Program-made: the position numbers and the translations under genes | The notes under the pieces: generated by a model | Databases searched by the model: none | What the model was told of the DNA's origin: nothing | What the model saw: only the letters and a program-made list of their open reading frames with translations | In this document: piece by piece, positions 9,222 to 17,196 of the stretch | Layout: each line of letters opens with the position of its first letter | How positions within the stretch are numbered: the stretch's first letter is position 1 | NCBI RefSeq assembly: GCF_927798215.1 | Contig: NZ_CAKMMW010000012.1 | Span: 62,001-126,000 of the forward strand | Source of the DNA: Paenibacillus_E allorhizoplanae | Lineage (GTDB): Bacteria > Bacillota > Bacilli > Paenibacillales > NBRC-103111 | Length of the DNA stretch: 64,000 nucleotides | Direction: 5' to 3'

Positions 9222-10634
9222 ATGGCTGGCTGGGAGCATTTAAAGGGAATTGTACATGCTGAAATCAAACAAAGGGGAGAAGAAGGCTGCGATGTCAGCG
9301 GATTTCTAGACAAGTGGGCTGCAGCTGAAGATGATGACGCGAAGCTAATGGCCGTGTACCAGCAGTTGATGGCGCTTGAAATTCGTGCAGACTTCCCCTA
9401 TCAGGAGCCTTCCGACTTGCCTGGCATTCGTGCGACTCGGCCCGAAGGACCTCGCCAATTACCGGCGGATAAAACGGAAGCTGCATGGCTCAATCAATTT
9501 CAAGGTGCGTGGCTCGGCCGAAGTATCGGGTGTGCTCTAGGTAAACCGTTTGAGAATGGTCAATTTATGTATGGCAGTGGTGGAAGAGACGGATGGAAGA
9601 ATATTGAGCTATGGTTCAAGGGAGCAGATGCTTGGCCAATTAGCGGATATACCCCAGGGACTTCACGAGCGTCAGCCGAGTATGATTTGAAAGTGAATGA
9701 CTGGTGCCAGAAAAGCTGGAAAGAAAACATTCAGTTTATGGAAACCGACGATGATATCCGTTATACCGTATTAGGCTTGATTCTTTTGGAGGAAAAAGGA
9801 TTGGATTTTGATAGCTGGGATATTGGCAAGCTATGGCATAAGTACCTTAGCTACCAGCAAGTATGTACAGCAGAGACGCAGTCTTATTTGAATTTTGCCC
9901 AGGTGACCTCGCATATGCAAGGAGAACAAACAGAGGACTGGGCACAGAAGAGCGAATGGGTGCGAACTTGGTTAAATCCGTATCGGGAGTGGATTGGCGC
10001 TCAGATTAGAGCCGATGGCTTTGCTTACGGTGCGGCGGGAAATCCGGAGCTTGCAGCTGAATTAGCATGGCGGGATGCTTCCTTTTCCCATGTGAAGAAC
10101 GGTATTTATGGGGAAATGTTTGTGGCTGCTATGATTGCAGCGGCTTTTAACGAAACCGATAATGAACGCATTGTGGAAATTGGACTTAGCGAAATTCCTA
10201 GCAATAGCCGCTTGGCTCATGATATTCGACAAGCCGTGGAAATTGCGCGTACGGCGGTTGATCAATTAGATCTAGTCGAGCGGATTTGGAATGCGTTCGA
10301 GCACTATCATTGTGTACATACGAACAATAATGCAGCTTTGGTTGCTGCGTCGTTGATCTTTGCTAAGGACGATTTTGAGTTGGCTATTACGACATCGGTT
10401 CTAGGTGGTTGGGATACCGATTGCAATGGCGCTACCGTTGGATCGATTATGGGTGCGAAGCTAGGTGCTGATAAGCTTCCGGCCTCTTGGGCCGAGCCGC
10501 TTAACGATACGTTATATGCAGAGGTGACAGGGTTCCATCCCATCGCAATTTCGGAATGTGCCAATCGCAGCTATGAGGTATTTAAGAAGATATCTGCCGA
10601 ATATGAGGCTAAACATAAGCTTTCATTCATTTAA
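9222..10634 (+). CDS. ADP-ribosylglycohydrolase (DraG/ARH) family protein
   Basis: 470 aa; ATG preceded by AAGGTGG. DraG-type proteins remove ADP-ribose from proteins or hydrolyse related N-/O-glycosides using two Mg ions. Signature segments are GAWLGRSIGCALGKPFE (about residues 93-109), the acidic cluster ETDDDIRYT (about 175-183) and the C-terminal metal site GGWDTDCNGATVGSIMGA (about 395-412). It is longer than single-domain family members (about 300 aa) owing to an N-terminal extension of about 90 residues and an insert. Being paired with an AraC regulator, it may act on a small-molecule glycoside rather than a protein; that is inference. Confidence 0.85.
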   Translation: MAGWEHLKGIVHAEIKQRGEEGCDVSGFLDKWAAAEDDDAKLMAVYQQLMALEIRADFPYQEPSDLPGIRATRPEGPRQLPADKTEAAWLNQFQGAWLGRSIGCALGKPFENGQFMYGSGGRDGWKNIELWFKGADAWPISGYTPGTSRASAEYDLKVNDWCQKSWKENIQFMETDDDIRYTVLGLILLEEKGLDFDSWDIGKLWHKYLSYQQVCTAETQSYLNFAQVTSHMQGEQTEDWAQKSEWVRTWLNPYREWIGAQIRADGFAYGAAGNPELAAELAWRDASFSHVKNGIYGEMFVAAMIAAAFNETDNERIVEIGLSEIPSNSRLAHDIRQAVEIARTAVDQLDLVERIWNAFEHYHCVHTNNNAALVAASLIFAKDDFELAITTSVLGGWDTDCNGATVGSIMGAKLGADKLPASWAEPLNDTLYAEVTGFHPIAISECANRSYEVFKKISAEYEAKHKLSFI

Positions 10635-10645
10635 TCGCTGGATCT

Positions 10646-10676
10646 AAGACTGGCCTAATGGGCTGGTCTTTTTTTG
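10646..10676 (+). terminator. Rho-independent terminator after the ADP-ribosylglycohydrolase gene
   Basis: AGACTGGCC, a TAAT loop and GGGCTGGTCT (stem with G-U pairs), followed by a T run. Confidence 0.7.
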
Positions 10677-11140
10677 TATGCCAGAAAGTAAGAGTTTTCT
10701 AGTTCCCGAAAATCGTACTCGATGTGATGAGAAATGTCGCCGCATGCTTGGAAGACCACATTAGCCACTTTTTCCACTCCGTCTATTCCCACTGTCCCCT
10801 TGGCTCAGAAGGACATGACATTGCATGTTAGTCAGGGATTTGTAACCAAAGGTTGCGGACATGAGAGCCGTTATTTGATGAGGAAGCAGGGGTTCCCAAT
10901 TCTTACGGACTCCACGGTCGTTATTGGGTCCATTGCAACATCTATTGGTACACAAATCAGTCAATAACGTCTCTGGTGTCCCTTTAAAAATCAAAAACAC
11001 CCCGTTTTCAGACAATAGAGGCTGTCACGTCCGTTATAAATATAAGCTGTAGATTTTCATATTCCAGTTAATACAAATGTCAGCAGCTACTGCCTCTCAA
11101 AGCAAACAATCCCCACCTACAACGTTCCAGCGATAAAGAA
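10677..11140. other. Non-coding gap with a degenerate intergenic repeat
   Basis: No gene with family resemblance or a convincing ribosome site was found here; ORFs on both strands are short, mutually overlapping and unlike any family. About 10970-11033 holds an element bounded by inverted ATAACG...CGTTAT ends with GGTGTCC and ACGTCC inside. It resembles the TAACGGACAC family at 27568-27750. Confidence 0.4.
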
Positions 11141-11171
11141 CGTCAGGATGAAATTCCCTGACGGTTTTTTC
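11141..11171 (+). terminator. Orphan rho-independent terminator
   Basis: CGTCAGG at 11141-11147 pairs with CCTGACG at 11157-11163, followed by six Ts. No gene precedes it directly, so a small RNA or a decayed gene may have used it. Confidence 0.65.
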
Positions 11172-11191
11172 TTATTTACCACACCGCTTAG

Positions 11192-11256
11192 CTTACAAAA
11201 TCACAAAACTGCAAGACATACGATCATTGTTGTGTTCTAGGGAAATCCCTTATATT
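11192..11256 (+). promoter_or_regulatory. Promoter with a conserved upstream element, GH5-like hydrolase gene
   Basis: The element begins CTTACAAAATCACAAAA and runs to CATTGTTGT, overlapping a candidate -35 TTGTTG (11227-11232). An 18-bp spacer leads to -10 TATATT (11251-11256). The same element recurs at 14536-14601 before the amidohydrolase gene. Placing an activator site against the -35 is typical of AraC-type activators. Confidence 0.5.
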
Positions 11257-11341
11257 AAGCTGGCATGGCATGGCGTTTTGCATCCAGCTATTCATGACTT
11301 ATCTGGGGAGTGGTGTGGAGATCACGAAAGCAACGACATTT

Positions 11342-11355
11342 TAAAAGCGCTTTCA
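11342..11355. promoter_or_regulatory. CcpA catabolite-responsive element (cre)
   Basis: TAAAAGCGCTTTCA differs from the ideal palindrome TGAAAGCGCTTTCA at one position. It lies about 47 nt upstream of the GH5-like hydrolase start and downstream of the predicted promoter, where CcpA acts as a roadblock. Confidence 0.65.
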
Positions 11356-11401
11356 ATACGGTTTTAAATGATGTATCAAACGAAAGCAGGAGGAATGAGA
11401 G

Positions 11402-14400
11402 ATGAGAAAAAAGATGATGCCAAAGCTTGCAGGACTCATGATTGCAGCTGTATTGCTTCCACTGGCCGGTAACTTAGGCGGAGCTCCAGTAGCCAGTGCA
11501 GCACCCATTGTAGCAGATGCCAATTGGCGCCCCATTGATACAACGATGGCTGTTGTTCCGGGCAGTGCCATGGATTTGTCTGTTTTGAACCATATACCAG
11601 CGGGCTCAAAGGGTTCGGTCCAAATCGATGTGTACGGCGATTACTATTTTGAAGATGAGCCCAATACCAAAGTGAAATTTTATGGTGGAAATTTAAACGG
11701 TAGTTACGGTACAGACCCAACCAAGGAGGAAATGGTCGTCATGGCCGACCGGATTGCTGCTATGGGCTATAATGTGGTGCGCTACTCGTCTATTGATCAG
11801 AATTATGATTGGGCCAAAGGACTTATGCAGCCGCTCACGTCCACCACGGTAACCTTGAATTCGTATAAACTTGATAATTTTGATTATTTTAACGCTTTGC
11901 TGAAGGCCCGCGGCATTTATATTGATCTTGACATCTTGGCCTTTGCAAACTTCAAAAATGTGCCTAGCTTAGCTGAAAGTGTGTATGGCTCAACCGCATC
12001 CAAGTATTTGGCCACTCTCCTTCCGGACGGGCAAGCCATCTGGCAATCATTTGCCTATCAGCTATTTAATCATGTGAATCTGTATACAGATGTTGCATTG
12101 AAGGATGACCCCCAAATCATGGGCGTATCCCCCATGAACGAAGTGATTCTCTACAATGCCGATTTCTCAAACCCGAATTTTAAAGCCTGGATGCTCGCTG
12201 ATTTCAATAATTACTTGGCTGGCAAAGGAAAACCGACAATTACAACGTTTCCCAATAATTTCTGGGGAGCACCATCCAGCATGAGAGATGATCTGGCCGA
12301 ATATTTCACAGAGAAGCAGTTTACTACCTATGGTGCAATGAGGTCATATCTCAAAGATACGATTGGCGTGAAAGCACCGATTGGGGGCATCAACTATATC
12401 AATGATTCCTTAGCGAATTATTGGCGAACGCAGGCGGATGTTCATGAAACGCATCTTTATAACGGTATTGTCGATGGCAGAGGAAAGCCCTTCAAATACA
12501 ATCCATTGACGCATCCACGTTACAGCATGATCTTTGCACCAGAATCAAGCGCGAATTACGTATCGCAATATGGCTCGTTTATTTTCAAAAATTATATACC
12601 AGGTCTTGCCCTGGGGCAGCTATATAACAAGCCATTTGCCTTAACGGAATTTAATCATGAGTTTCCAAACAAAGGCCGAGATGACATCGGCTTGATGACG
12701 GCCGCAACCGGTGCTTACCAAGGGTGGGATATGCTAAATCGGTTTCATTACGTCAGCCGTGTGAATGAGGCTGTCAATCAAACGCCGCAGGGAGGATCGA
12801 CCTCCTTTGATTCTTTAACCGATGTGCTTGCAACGATGTCCGAGTACCAAGGGACACTAGTGTTCCGACAAGCTCATCTCACACCGGCGGATGCGAAATT
12901 TGTTATCGTGAGAGATAAAACCTATGTAAAAACGCATGCCTCTGCAACGGAAAATGAATCACCAGAGCGTAATCGTATGTATATCCCGCATCTGTTCAAG
13001 ATGGTTACCGTGTATGCTGATAAGCCAGGTGAACCGTACGCCATCTATAAGATCACGCCTGATCTCACAGATGTGCAGATTGCAAACGGCGATATCCCCG
13101 CTGCCAATAAGATTACGATTACGAATGAGATGACGTTGAAGCAAGTGGCGGAAACGTTTATCAATGCCATCGATGATACCAGTCTGAAAACGAGTATGCT
13201 TGCGAATCTGAATGATAACAAGCTGGTTTCCGACACAGGTGAGTTGCTTTTTGACCTTAATTTAAATACCTACTTCATTAACACACCCTACGTGGTGGCT
13301 GCAGCAGGAACGATGAACAACAACAGCTATGAGCTTGGCCCGATCACGATGGAGGCGAACCTGCCGAAGGGAACTTTATCCGTAGCTTCCCTGGATGATC
13401 AGCCGCTGGATGAAAGCGACAGAATACTGATGATTTATACAACTGATGCGGCAGCAACAGGTGAGCGTGAAGAAACGGTTAGCGGCGTGACCTACTACTA
13501 TCGTGGAGAATTACCGACGCTGGCGAAGTACGGCACAGCCGAAGTGCAGCTGAAGACAACCAAAACACCAAGCGCATATAAAGCCTACAAACTTACGATG
13601 AATGGTGTACGATTGCAGGAAATTCCGATAAGTGTGCTTGGCGATACGATTACGGTTTCGCTCGAAACCGACAAGGGGTATGGCTTTGAGTTGGTGTATG
13701 CGCCGCTCATCGGCACCGACACGACTGCGCCAACCCCACCGGCTAACGTAACCGCGGTTTCTCCTTACTCAACGAGGGTGGATCTAACTTGGGATGCTTC
13801 GACAGACAACGCAGGTGTGTCCGGGTACAAAATTTATCGCAATGGCGTTGAAATTGCAGCATTGAACACGATCGTGACTTCGTATACCGATCTGGCAGTA
13901 TCTGGACCTACGGCTTACACGTATATGATCAAAGCATTCGATCCTGCTGGCAATTCGGCATCGAGCACCATTTCGCTTACGACCTCGGATATCCTATTTT
14001 ATGAAGGTTTTGAGAGTGGAAACAGCAATTGGACGATTCATTACGGCCAATTTAGCATTGTGCCGGACGGAGGCTCCAAAGTTTATTTTGCCGACAATCT
14101 TGGCTATGGCGGATCCAAAGCCTCGGCAGGAGATACGTCATGGCAAAATTACAGTGTAGAGGCGAAATTAAAGGCGAATAGCTGGAGCAGCAGCATTTAT
14201 GGACGAATGGGGCTGATTGCCAGATTCGTTGATAGTAAAAACTTCTATTTTGTTTATTATGATGATCATGCTGGGCAACTGACGCTTAGAAAGATTGTGA
14301 ACAATTCAGAAAGTGTACTTGCCACTGTGCCGCTCTCTCTGAGTACGGGCCTTCAACATCTGTTCAAGCTGGAAGTGAACGGAACTACAATTAAAGCTTA

Positions 14401-14521
14401 TGTCAATGGAACACTCAAGATCAATGTTACTGACAGTACGTTTACTCATGGGAAAATTGGTGTATATACCCATATTGCGCAGGCGTATTTTGATGATATT
14501 TACGTGAGAGCCATCCCCTAG
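11402..14521 (+). CDS. Secreted GH5-like (clan GH-A) glycoside hydrolase with FN3 and ConA-like modules
   Basis: 1039 aa; ATG after GGAGGAATGAG. Signal peptide about residues 1-35 (PVASAAP). Residues about 60-480 resemble a clan GH-A TIM barrel: MGVSPMNEVI (about 241-250) carries the Asn-Glu pair expected of the acid/base at strand 4, and FALTEFNHEF (about 412-421) offers the nucleophile Glu at strand 7. A beta-rich part follows (about 520-770), then a fibronectin type III domain (about 772-860, TTAPTPPANVTAV...VDLTWDAS). The last 175 residues are a ConA-like/CBM66-type jelly roll (YEGFESGNSNW ... FYFVYYDD). It likely degrades a plant or microbial polysaccharide outside the cell. A cre site and an activator-like element upstream suggest glucose repression and induction. 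Confidence 0.8.
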   Translation: MRKKMMPKLAGLMIAAVLLPLAGNLGGAPVASAAPIVADANWRPIDTTMAVVPGSAMDLSVLNHIPAGSKGSVQIDVYGDYYFEDEPNTKVKFYGGNLNGSYGTDPTKEEMVVMADRIAAMGYNVVRYSSIDQNYDWAKGLMQPLTSTTVTLNSYKLDNFDYFNALLKARGIYIDLDILAFANFKNVPSLAESVYGSTASKYLATLLPDGQAIWQSFAYQLFNHVNLYTDVALKDDPQIMGVSPMNEVILYNADFSNPNFKAWMLADFNNYLAGKGKPTITTFPNNFWGAPSSMRDDLAEYFTEKQFTTYGAMRSYLKDTIGVKAPIGGINYINDSLANYWRTQADVHETHLYNGIVDGRGKPFKYNPLTHPRYSMIFAPESSANYVSQYGSFIFKNYIPGLALGQLYNKPFALTEFNHEFPNKGRDDIGLMTAATGAYQGWDMLNRFHYVSRVNEAVNQTPQGGSTSFDSLTDVLATMSEYQGTLVFRQAHLTPADAKFVIVRDKTYVKTHASATENESPERNRMYIPHLFKMVTVYADKPGEPYAIYKITPDLTDVQIANGDIPAANKITITNEMTLKQVAETFINAIDDTSLKTSMLANLNDNKLVSDTGELLFDLNLNTYFINTPYVVAAAGTMNNNSYELGPITMEANLPKGTLSVASLDDQPLDESDRILMIYTTDAAATGEREETVSGVTYYYRGELPTLAKYGTAEVQLKTTKTPSAYKAYKLTMNGVRLQEIPISVLGDTITVSLETDKGYGFELVYAPLIGTDTTAPTPPANVTAVSPYSTRVDLTWDASTDNAGVSGYKIYRNGVEIAALNTIVTSYTDLAVSGPTAYTYMIKAFDPAGNSASSTISLTTSDILFYEGFESGNSNWTIHYGQFSIVPDGGSKVYFADNLGYGGSKASAGDTSWQNYSVEAKLKANSWSSSIYGRMGLIARFVDSKNFYFVYYDDHAGQLTLRKIVNNSESVLATVPLSLSTGLQHLFKLEVNGTTIKAYVNGTLKINVTDSTFTHGKIGVYTHIAQAYFDDIYVRAIP

Positions 14522-14535
14522 TCACATGTAACAAC

Positions 14536-14601
14536 CTTACAAAATCGCAAAAGATACAAGACACGACAACATTGTTGTTTGGCCGCTGGACACGTAACAT
14601 T
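14536..14601 (+). promoter_or_regulatory. Promoter with the same upstream element, amidohydrolase/Rieske operon
   Basis: CTTACAAAATCGCAAAA at 14536, then ACAAGACACGACAACATTGTTGT, aligns to 11192-11233 with a single 1-nt gap and few mismatches. TTGTTG (14572-14577) and TAACAT (14595-14600) are 17 bp apart. Confidence 0.5.
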
Positions 14602-14681
14602 ATGGTCAAGAAGCAAGGATGGTTCGTATCTACGACCTCACATCCTGCTATCTAATGTAAATTGCTGGAGGGGCAAAAGAT

Positions 14682-15812
14682 ATGCAGACTTCGAATACCG
14701 ACACACAGTTACCAGCGGACAAACGTCCGAAGCTAAAACGCTCCATTATCGATTGTGACATTCATCAAGCCACGGGGTTGGAAGCATTAAAACCCTATAT
14801 GCCGCGAGGGTACCAGGAGCTTATGAAGCAATACGGGCCGGCGCTGCCGGGAGGCATGCACTTTAATGGGGGCGTAGGCGGCAGGATGGCTGACGCTTAT
14901 CCCGAGGGGGGCGGATCTGCCGGCAGTGATCTGGCCTTGATGCAAAAGCAGCATTTGGACCGCTACAATGTCGAATATGGCATTCTCACAGGGGAAGGCT
15001 ATGCCGTGCATGCGACCCCTAACTATGATTACGCTGCTGCACTCTGCCGAGCGATTAATGAATATACGATTGAGCACTGGCTTTCGCGAGAAAGCAGACT
15101 GCGGGGGTCCGTTTTCATTGCGAAGCAGGCGCCGCAGCTTGCTGCGCAAGAAATTGACCGCGTCGGGGGCCGATCCGACATGGTGCAGGTGGTAGTTTCC
15201 AGCGGCGCTACTCTGCCATATGGAAATCGGCACTATGATCCGATTTATGAGGCCTGTGTTCGCCATAACCTACCCTTCACCATCCATGTTGGATTAGAGG
15301 GTGAAGGCATTAATAGCCCACATACTGGGGCTGGGTATGTGACGCACTACATTGAGCAGCGTTGCGCGCGTCCCGCGGTCATGGGCGCACATTTGGCCAG
15401 CTTTATTTTCAACGGAGTGTTCGAGCGCTTCCCTACGTTGAAGGTTGTGTTGCAGGAAGCCGGTGTCCTGTGGCTAGCTCCATTCCTGTGGAAGCTCGAT
15501 CAAGAATGGAAAGGGCTGCGGGTGCAAACGCCATGGGTTCGCAAGAAGCCGAGCGAATATTTCCGAGAGCATGTCCGTGTGACCACACAGCCGTTTGAAG
15601 AGACACCGAACCGTGAGATCTTCGATCATTTGTTAGAGAGCATCTATGCGAAAGAAACGCTGATGTTTTGCAGTGATTACCCGCATTGGGATTATGATTC
15701 ACCAAGTCAAGCATTGCCCAAACTGGAACCTGAGCTATGGGACAGCATCTACTATCAGAATGCAGCCAAGCTATATGGTCTGCCTCCACGCAAAACGGAG
15801 GGGACGAAATGA
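14682..15812 (+). CDS. Amidohydrolase-2 family metal-dependent hydrolase/decarboxylase
   Basis: 376 aa; ATG after GGAGGGGCAAAAGAT. It belongs to the PF04909-type TIM-barrel hydrolases, which include aromatic decarboxylases and lactonases. Metal-site signatures are CDIHQA (about residues 26-31, D-x-H), the central FTIHVG His (about 206) and the C-terminal FCSDYPHWD (about 328-336) with the conserved Asp; MGAHLASFIFNGVFERFP is also typical. The stop overlaps the start of the Rieske gene by 4 nt, so the two are translationally coupled. Sharing a promoter element with the upstream hydrolase suggests it handles a product or aglycone released from the polymer; that is inference. Confidence 0.82.
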   Translation: MQTSNTDTQLPADKRPKLKRSIIDCDIHQATGLEALKPYMPRGYQELMKQYGPALPGGMHFNGGVGGRMADAYPEGGGSAGSDLALMQKQHLDRYNVEYGILTGEGYAVHATPNYDYAAALCRAINEYTIEHWLSRESRLRGSVFIAKQAPQLAAQEIDRVGGRSDMVQVVVSSGATLPYGNRHYDPIYEACVRHNLPFTIHVGLEGEGINSPHTGAGYVTHYIEQRCARPAVMGAHLASFIFNGVFERFPTLKVVLQEAGVLWLAPFLWKLDQEWKGLRVQTPWVRKKPSEYFREHVRVTTQPFEETPNREIFDHLLESIYAKETLMFCSDYPHWDYDSPSQALPKLEPELWDSIYYQNAAKLYGLPPRKTEGTK

Positions 15813-16189
15813 AGCGAAGCTCGCAGCACATCGTAGGAACAGTAGGGGAGATTCCAACTGGTACGCATAAGATTGTGGAGGTAGAAGGGCGCAGCATAGG
15901 TATCTACAACATTAATGGCGGCTTTCATGCTCTGCGCAATATTTGTCCTCATCAAGGAGCAGAGTTGTGCAAAGGTTTGGTGACAGCCTATGTGACTTCC
16001 GAAGGACCTGGTGATTTTCAGTTTGATAGGGAAGGTGAAATCGTACGCTGCCCCTGGCATCAGTGGGAATTCGATATCGCAACGGGCTGCATGATCACGG
16101 ATGTGGCTATGCGCACCAAGACGTATGATGTCACGGTAGAGAAATTCGGCGTTTCGATTGAAAATGATCTGATTTTAGTTCATATGTAA
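15809..16189 (+). CDS. Rieske [2Fe-2S] ferredoxin-like protein
   Basis: 126 aa; the ATG at 15809 overlaps the preceding stop (ATGA) and has GGAGGGG 5-9 nt upstream. The Rieske cluster ligands are visible: CPHQGAELC (about residues 46-54, C-x-H) and CPWHQWEFD (about 82-90, C-x-x-H). It is a soluble single-domain electron carrier of the ring-hydroxylating-ferredoxin/nitrite-reductase-small-subunit type. No oxygenase or reductase gene is adjacent, so its partner is not evident; the only coupled gene is the amidohydrolase. A hairpin terminator follows. Confidence 0.88.
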   Translation: MKRSSQHIVGTVGEIPTGTHKIVEVEGRSIGIYNINGGFHALRNICPHQGAELCKGLVTAYVTSEGPGDFQFDREGEIVRCPWHQWEFDIATGCMITDVAMRTKTYDVTVEKFGVSIENDLILVHM

Positions 16190-16196
16190 GAACGTA

Positions 16197-16249
16197 AAAA
16201 CCTCTCTCAAACAGGCAGGATCCAACTGCCAAAGAGAGAGGTTTTATTT
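16197..16249 (+). terminator. Rho-independent terminator after the Rieske gene
   Basis: AAAACCTCTCT pairs with AGAGAGAGGTTTT. An inner GGCAG/CTGCC hairpin sits in the loop, and a short T-rich tail follows. Confidence 0.75.
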
Positions 16250-16311
16250 CGCTTCTGCGCCATATTCAATCATCTTCAGCATTTGCTACAATAGAAGGGA
16301 TAACGGATAGG

Positions 16312-17196
16312 ATGGTGATCGGCGTGCAGGAAACCGCTAAGGAATTTTTTGAATCAAAACTATTCGTTCCTGATGAATTCGCCAAAAAAGGCGGCATCTG
16401 GCCGCTCCGTCTTGGTCGCAATATCGCTAAGCCCAGCTATCAAGCAGGGCCTATGATTCTTGAGTATTACAATATGCACTTTATTATGGAGGGGAAGGTC
16501 GAGTTCACCTTTGACAAAGAGCACATTATTTTGTCCAAAGGCGATGTGTTTGCGATGGTACCGGGGAGTACTTTTCGTTATGGGTTGGCTCCAAGTGATG
16601 CCACCCTACAGATGATTTGGATTTCCATGGATGGATTGCAAGCACCCGAACTTTTCGCTAAAGCTGGCTTTAGTAAGGCCACTCCTTACCTGTACGGGGT
16701 CATGTCCAAGGAGCTTGAAGCTACGCTTCGCCAGTTGTTCCTTCCCCGCAAATACGACATGAAACGGCATAACGAGTTATGTTCCATCCTATATCGCATT
16801 TTTGGCCTTATGATTCCAACGGACCCGTCCGAAAAGAATCAGACTGGCAAAGAGAACTGGATTCCTAAAAGCGTTGCTTTTATGGACACTTACTATATGG
16901 AAAATATCACGGTTCGTGATGTTGCTGATTACTTAGCCCTTCACCGCACTTATTTCTCGAAGATGTTTTCGGAGGAAATGGGGGTATCCCCTGTCCAATA
17001 TTTGCATCGATTGCGGATGGAAAAAGCAGCAGAGCTACTTTCCTCTGATTTTATGATCAGCGAAGTTTCGTTACTGCTCGGATATTCCGATGCTTATGCT
17101 TTCACACATGCTTTCACCAAATATTACGGCAGTCCGCCGGGGAGTTGGAGAGCTACACACCGAGGCTCAGGCATAGACAGGAAGGTGCGACCGTGA
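16312..17196 (+). CDS. AraC-family transcriptional regulator
   Basis: 294 aa. The N-terminal cupin-type sensing domain is about residues 45-100 (YYNMHFIMEGKVEFTF, SKGDVFAMVPGS). The C-terminal double HTH is about 195-285 (ITVRDVADYLALHRTYFSKMFSEEMGVSPVQY..., then ISEVSLLLGYSDAYAFTHAF). Its stop overlaps the GTG start of a YesM-type kinase by 4 nt, making a three-gene regulatory cassette with the following response regulator. It is a candidate activator of the two promoters sharing the CTTACAAAATC element upstream and of the downstream ABC importer; this is inferred from position only. Confidence 0.88.
   Translation: MVIGVQETAKEFFESKLFVPDEFAKKGGIWPLRLGRNIAKPSYQAGPMILEYYNMHFIMEGKVEFTFDKEHIILSKGDVFAMVPGSTFRYGLAPSDATLQMIWISMDGLQAPELFAKAGFSKATPYLYGVMSKELEATLRQLFLPRKYDMKRHNELCSILYRIFGLMIPTDPSEKNQTGKENWIPKSVAFMDTYYMENITVRDVADYLALHRTYFSKMFSEEMGVSPVQYLHRLRMEKAAELLSSDFMISEVSLLLGYSDAYAFTHAFTKYYGSPPGSWRATHRGSGIDRKVRP

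Noticed and set aside
10734..11015. Two overlapping ORFs (77 and 84 codons, opposite strands) in the gap before the GH5-like gene
   Set aside because: Neither has family resemblance or a ribosome site; the region looks like a degenerate intergenic repeat.
15433..15897. 154-codon ORF antisense to the amidohydrolase gene
   Set aside because: It is a shadow of a confidently assigned gene, with no ribosome site.
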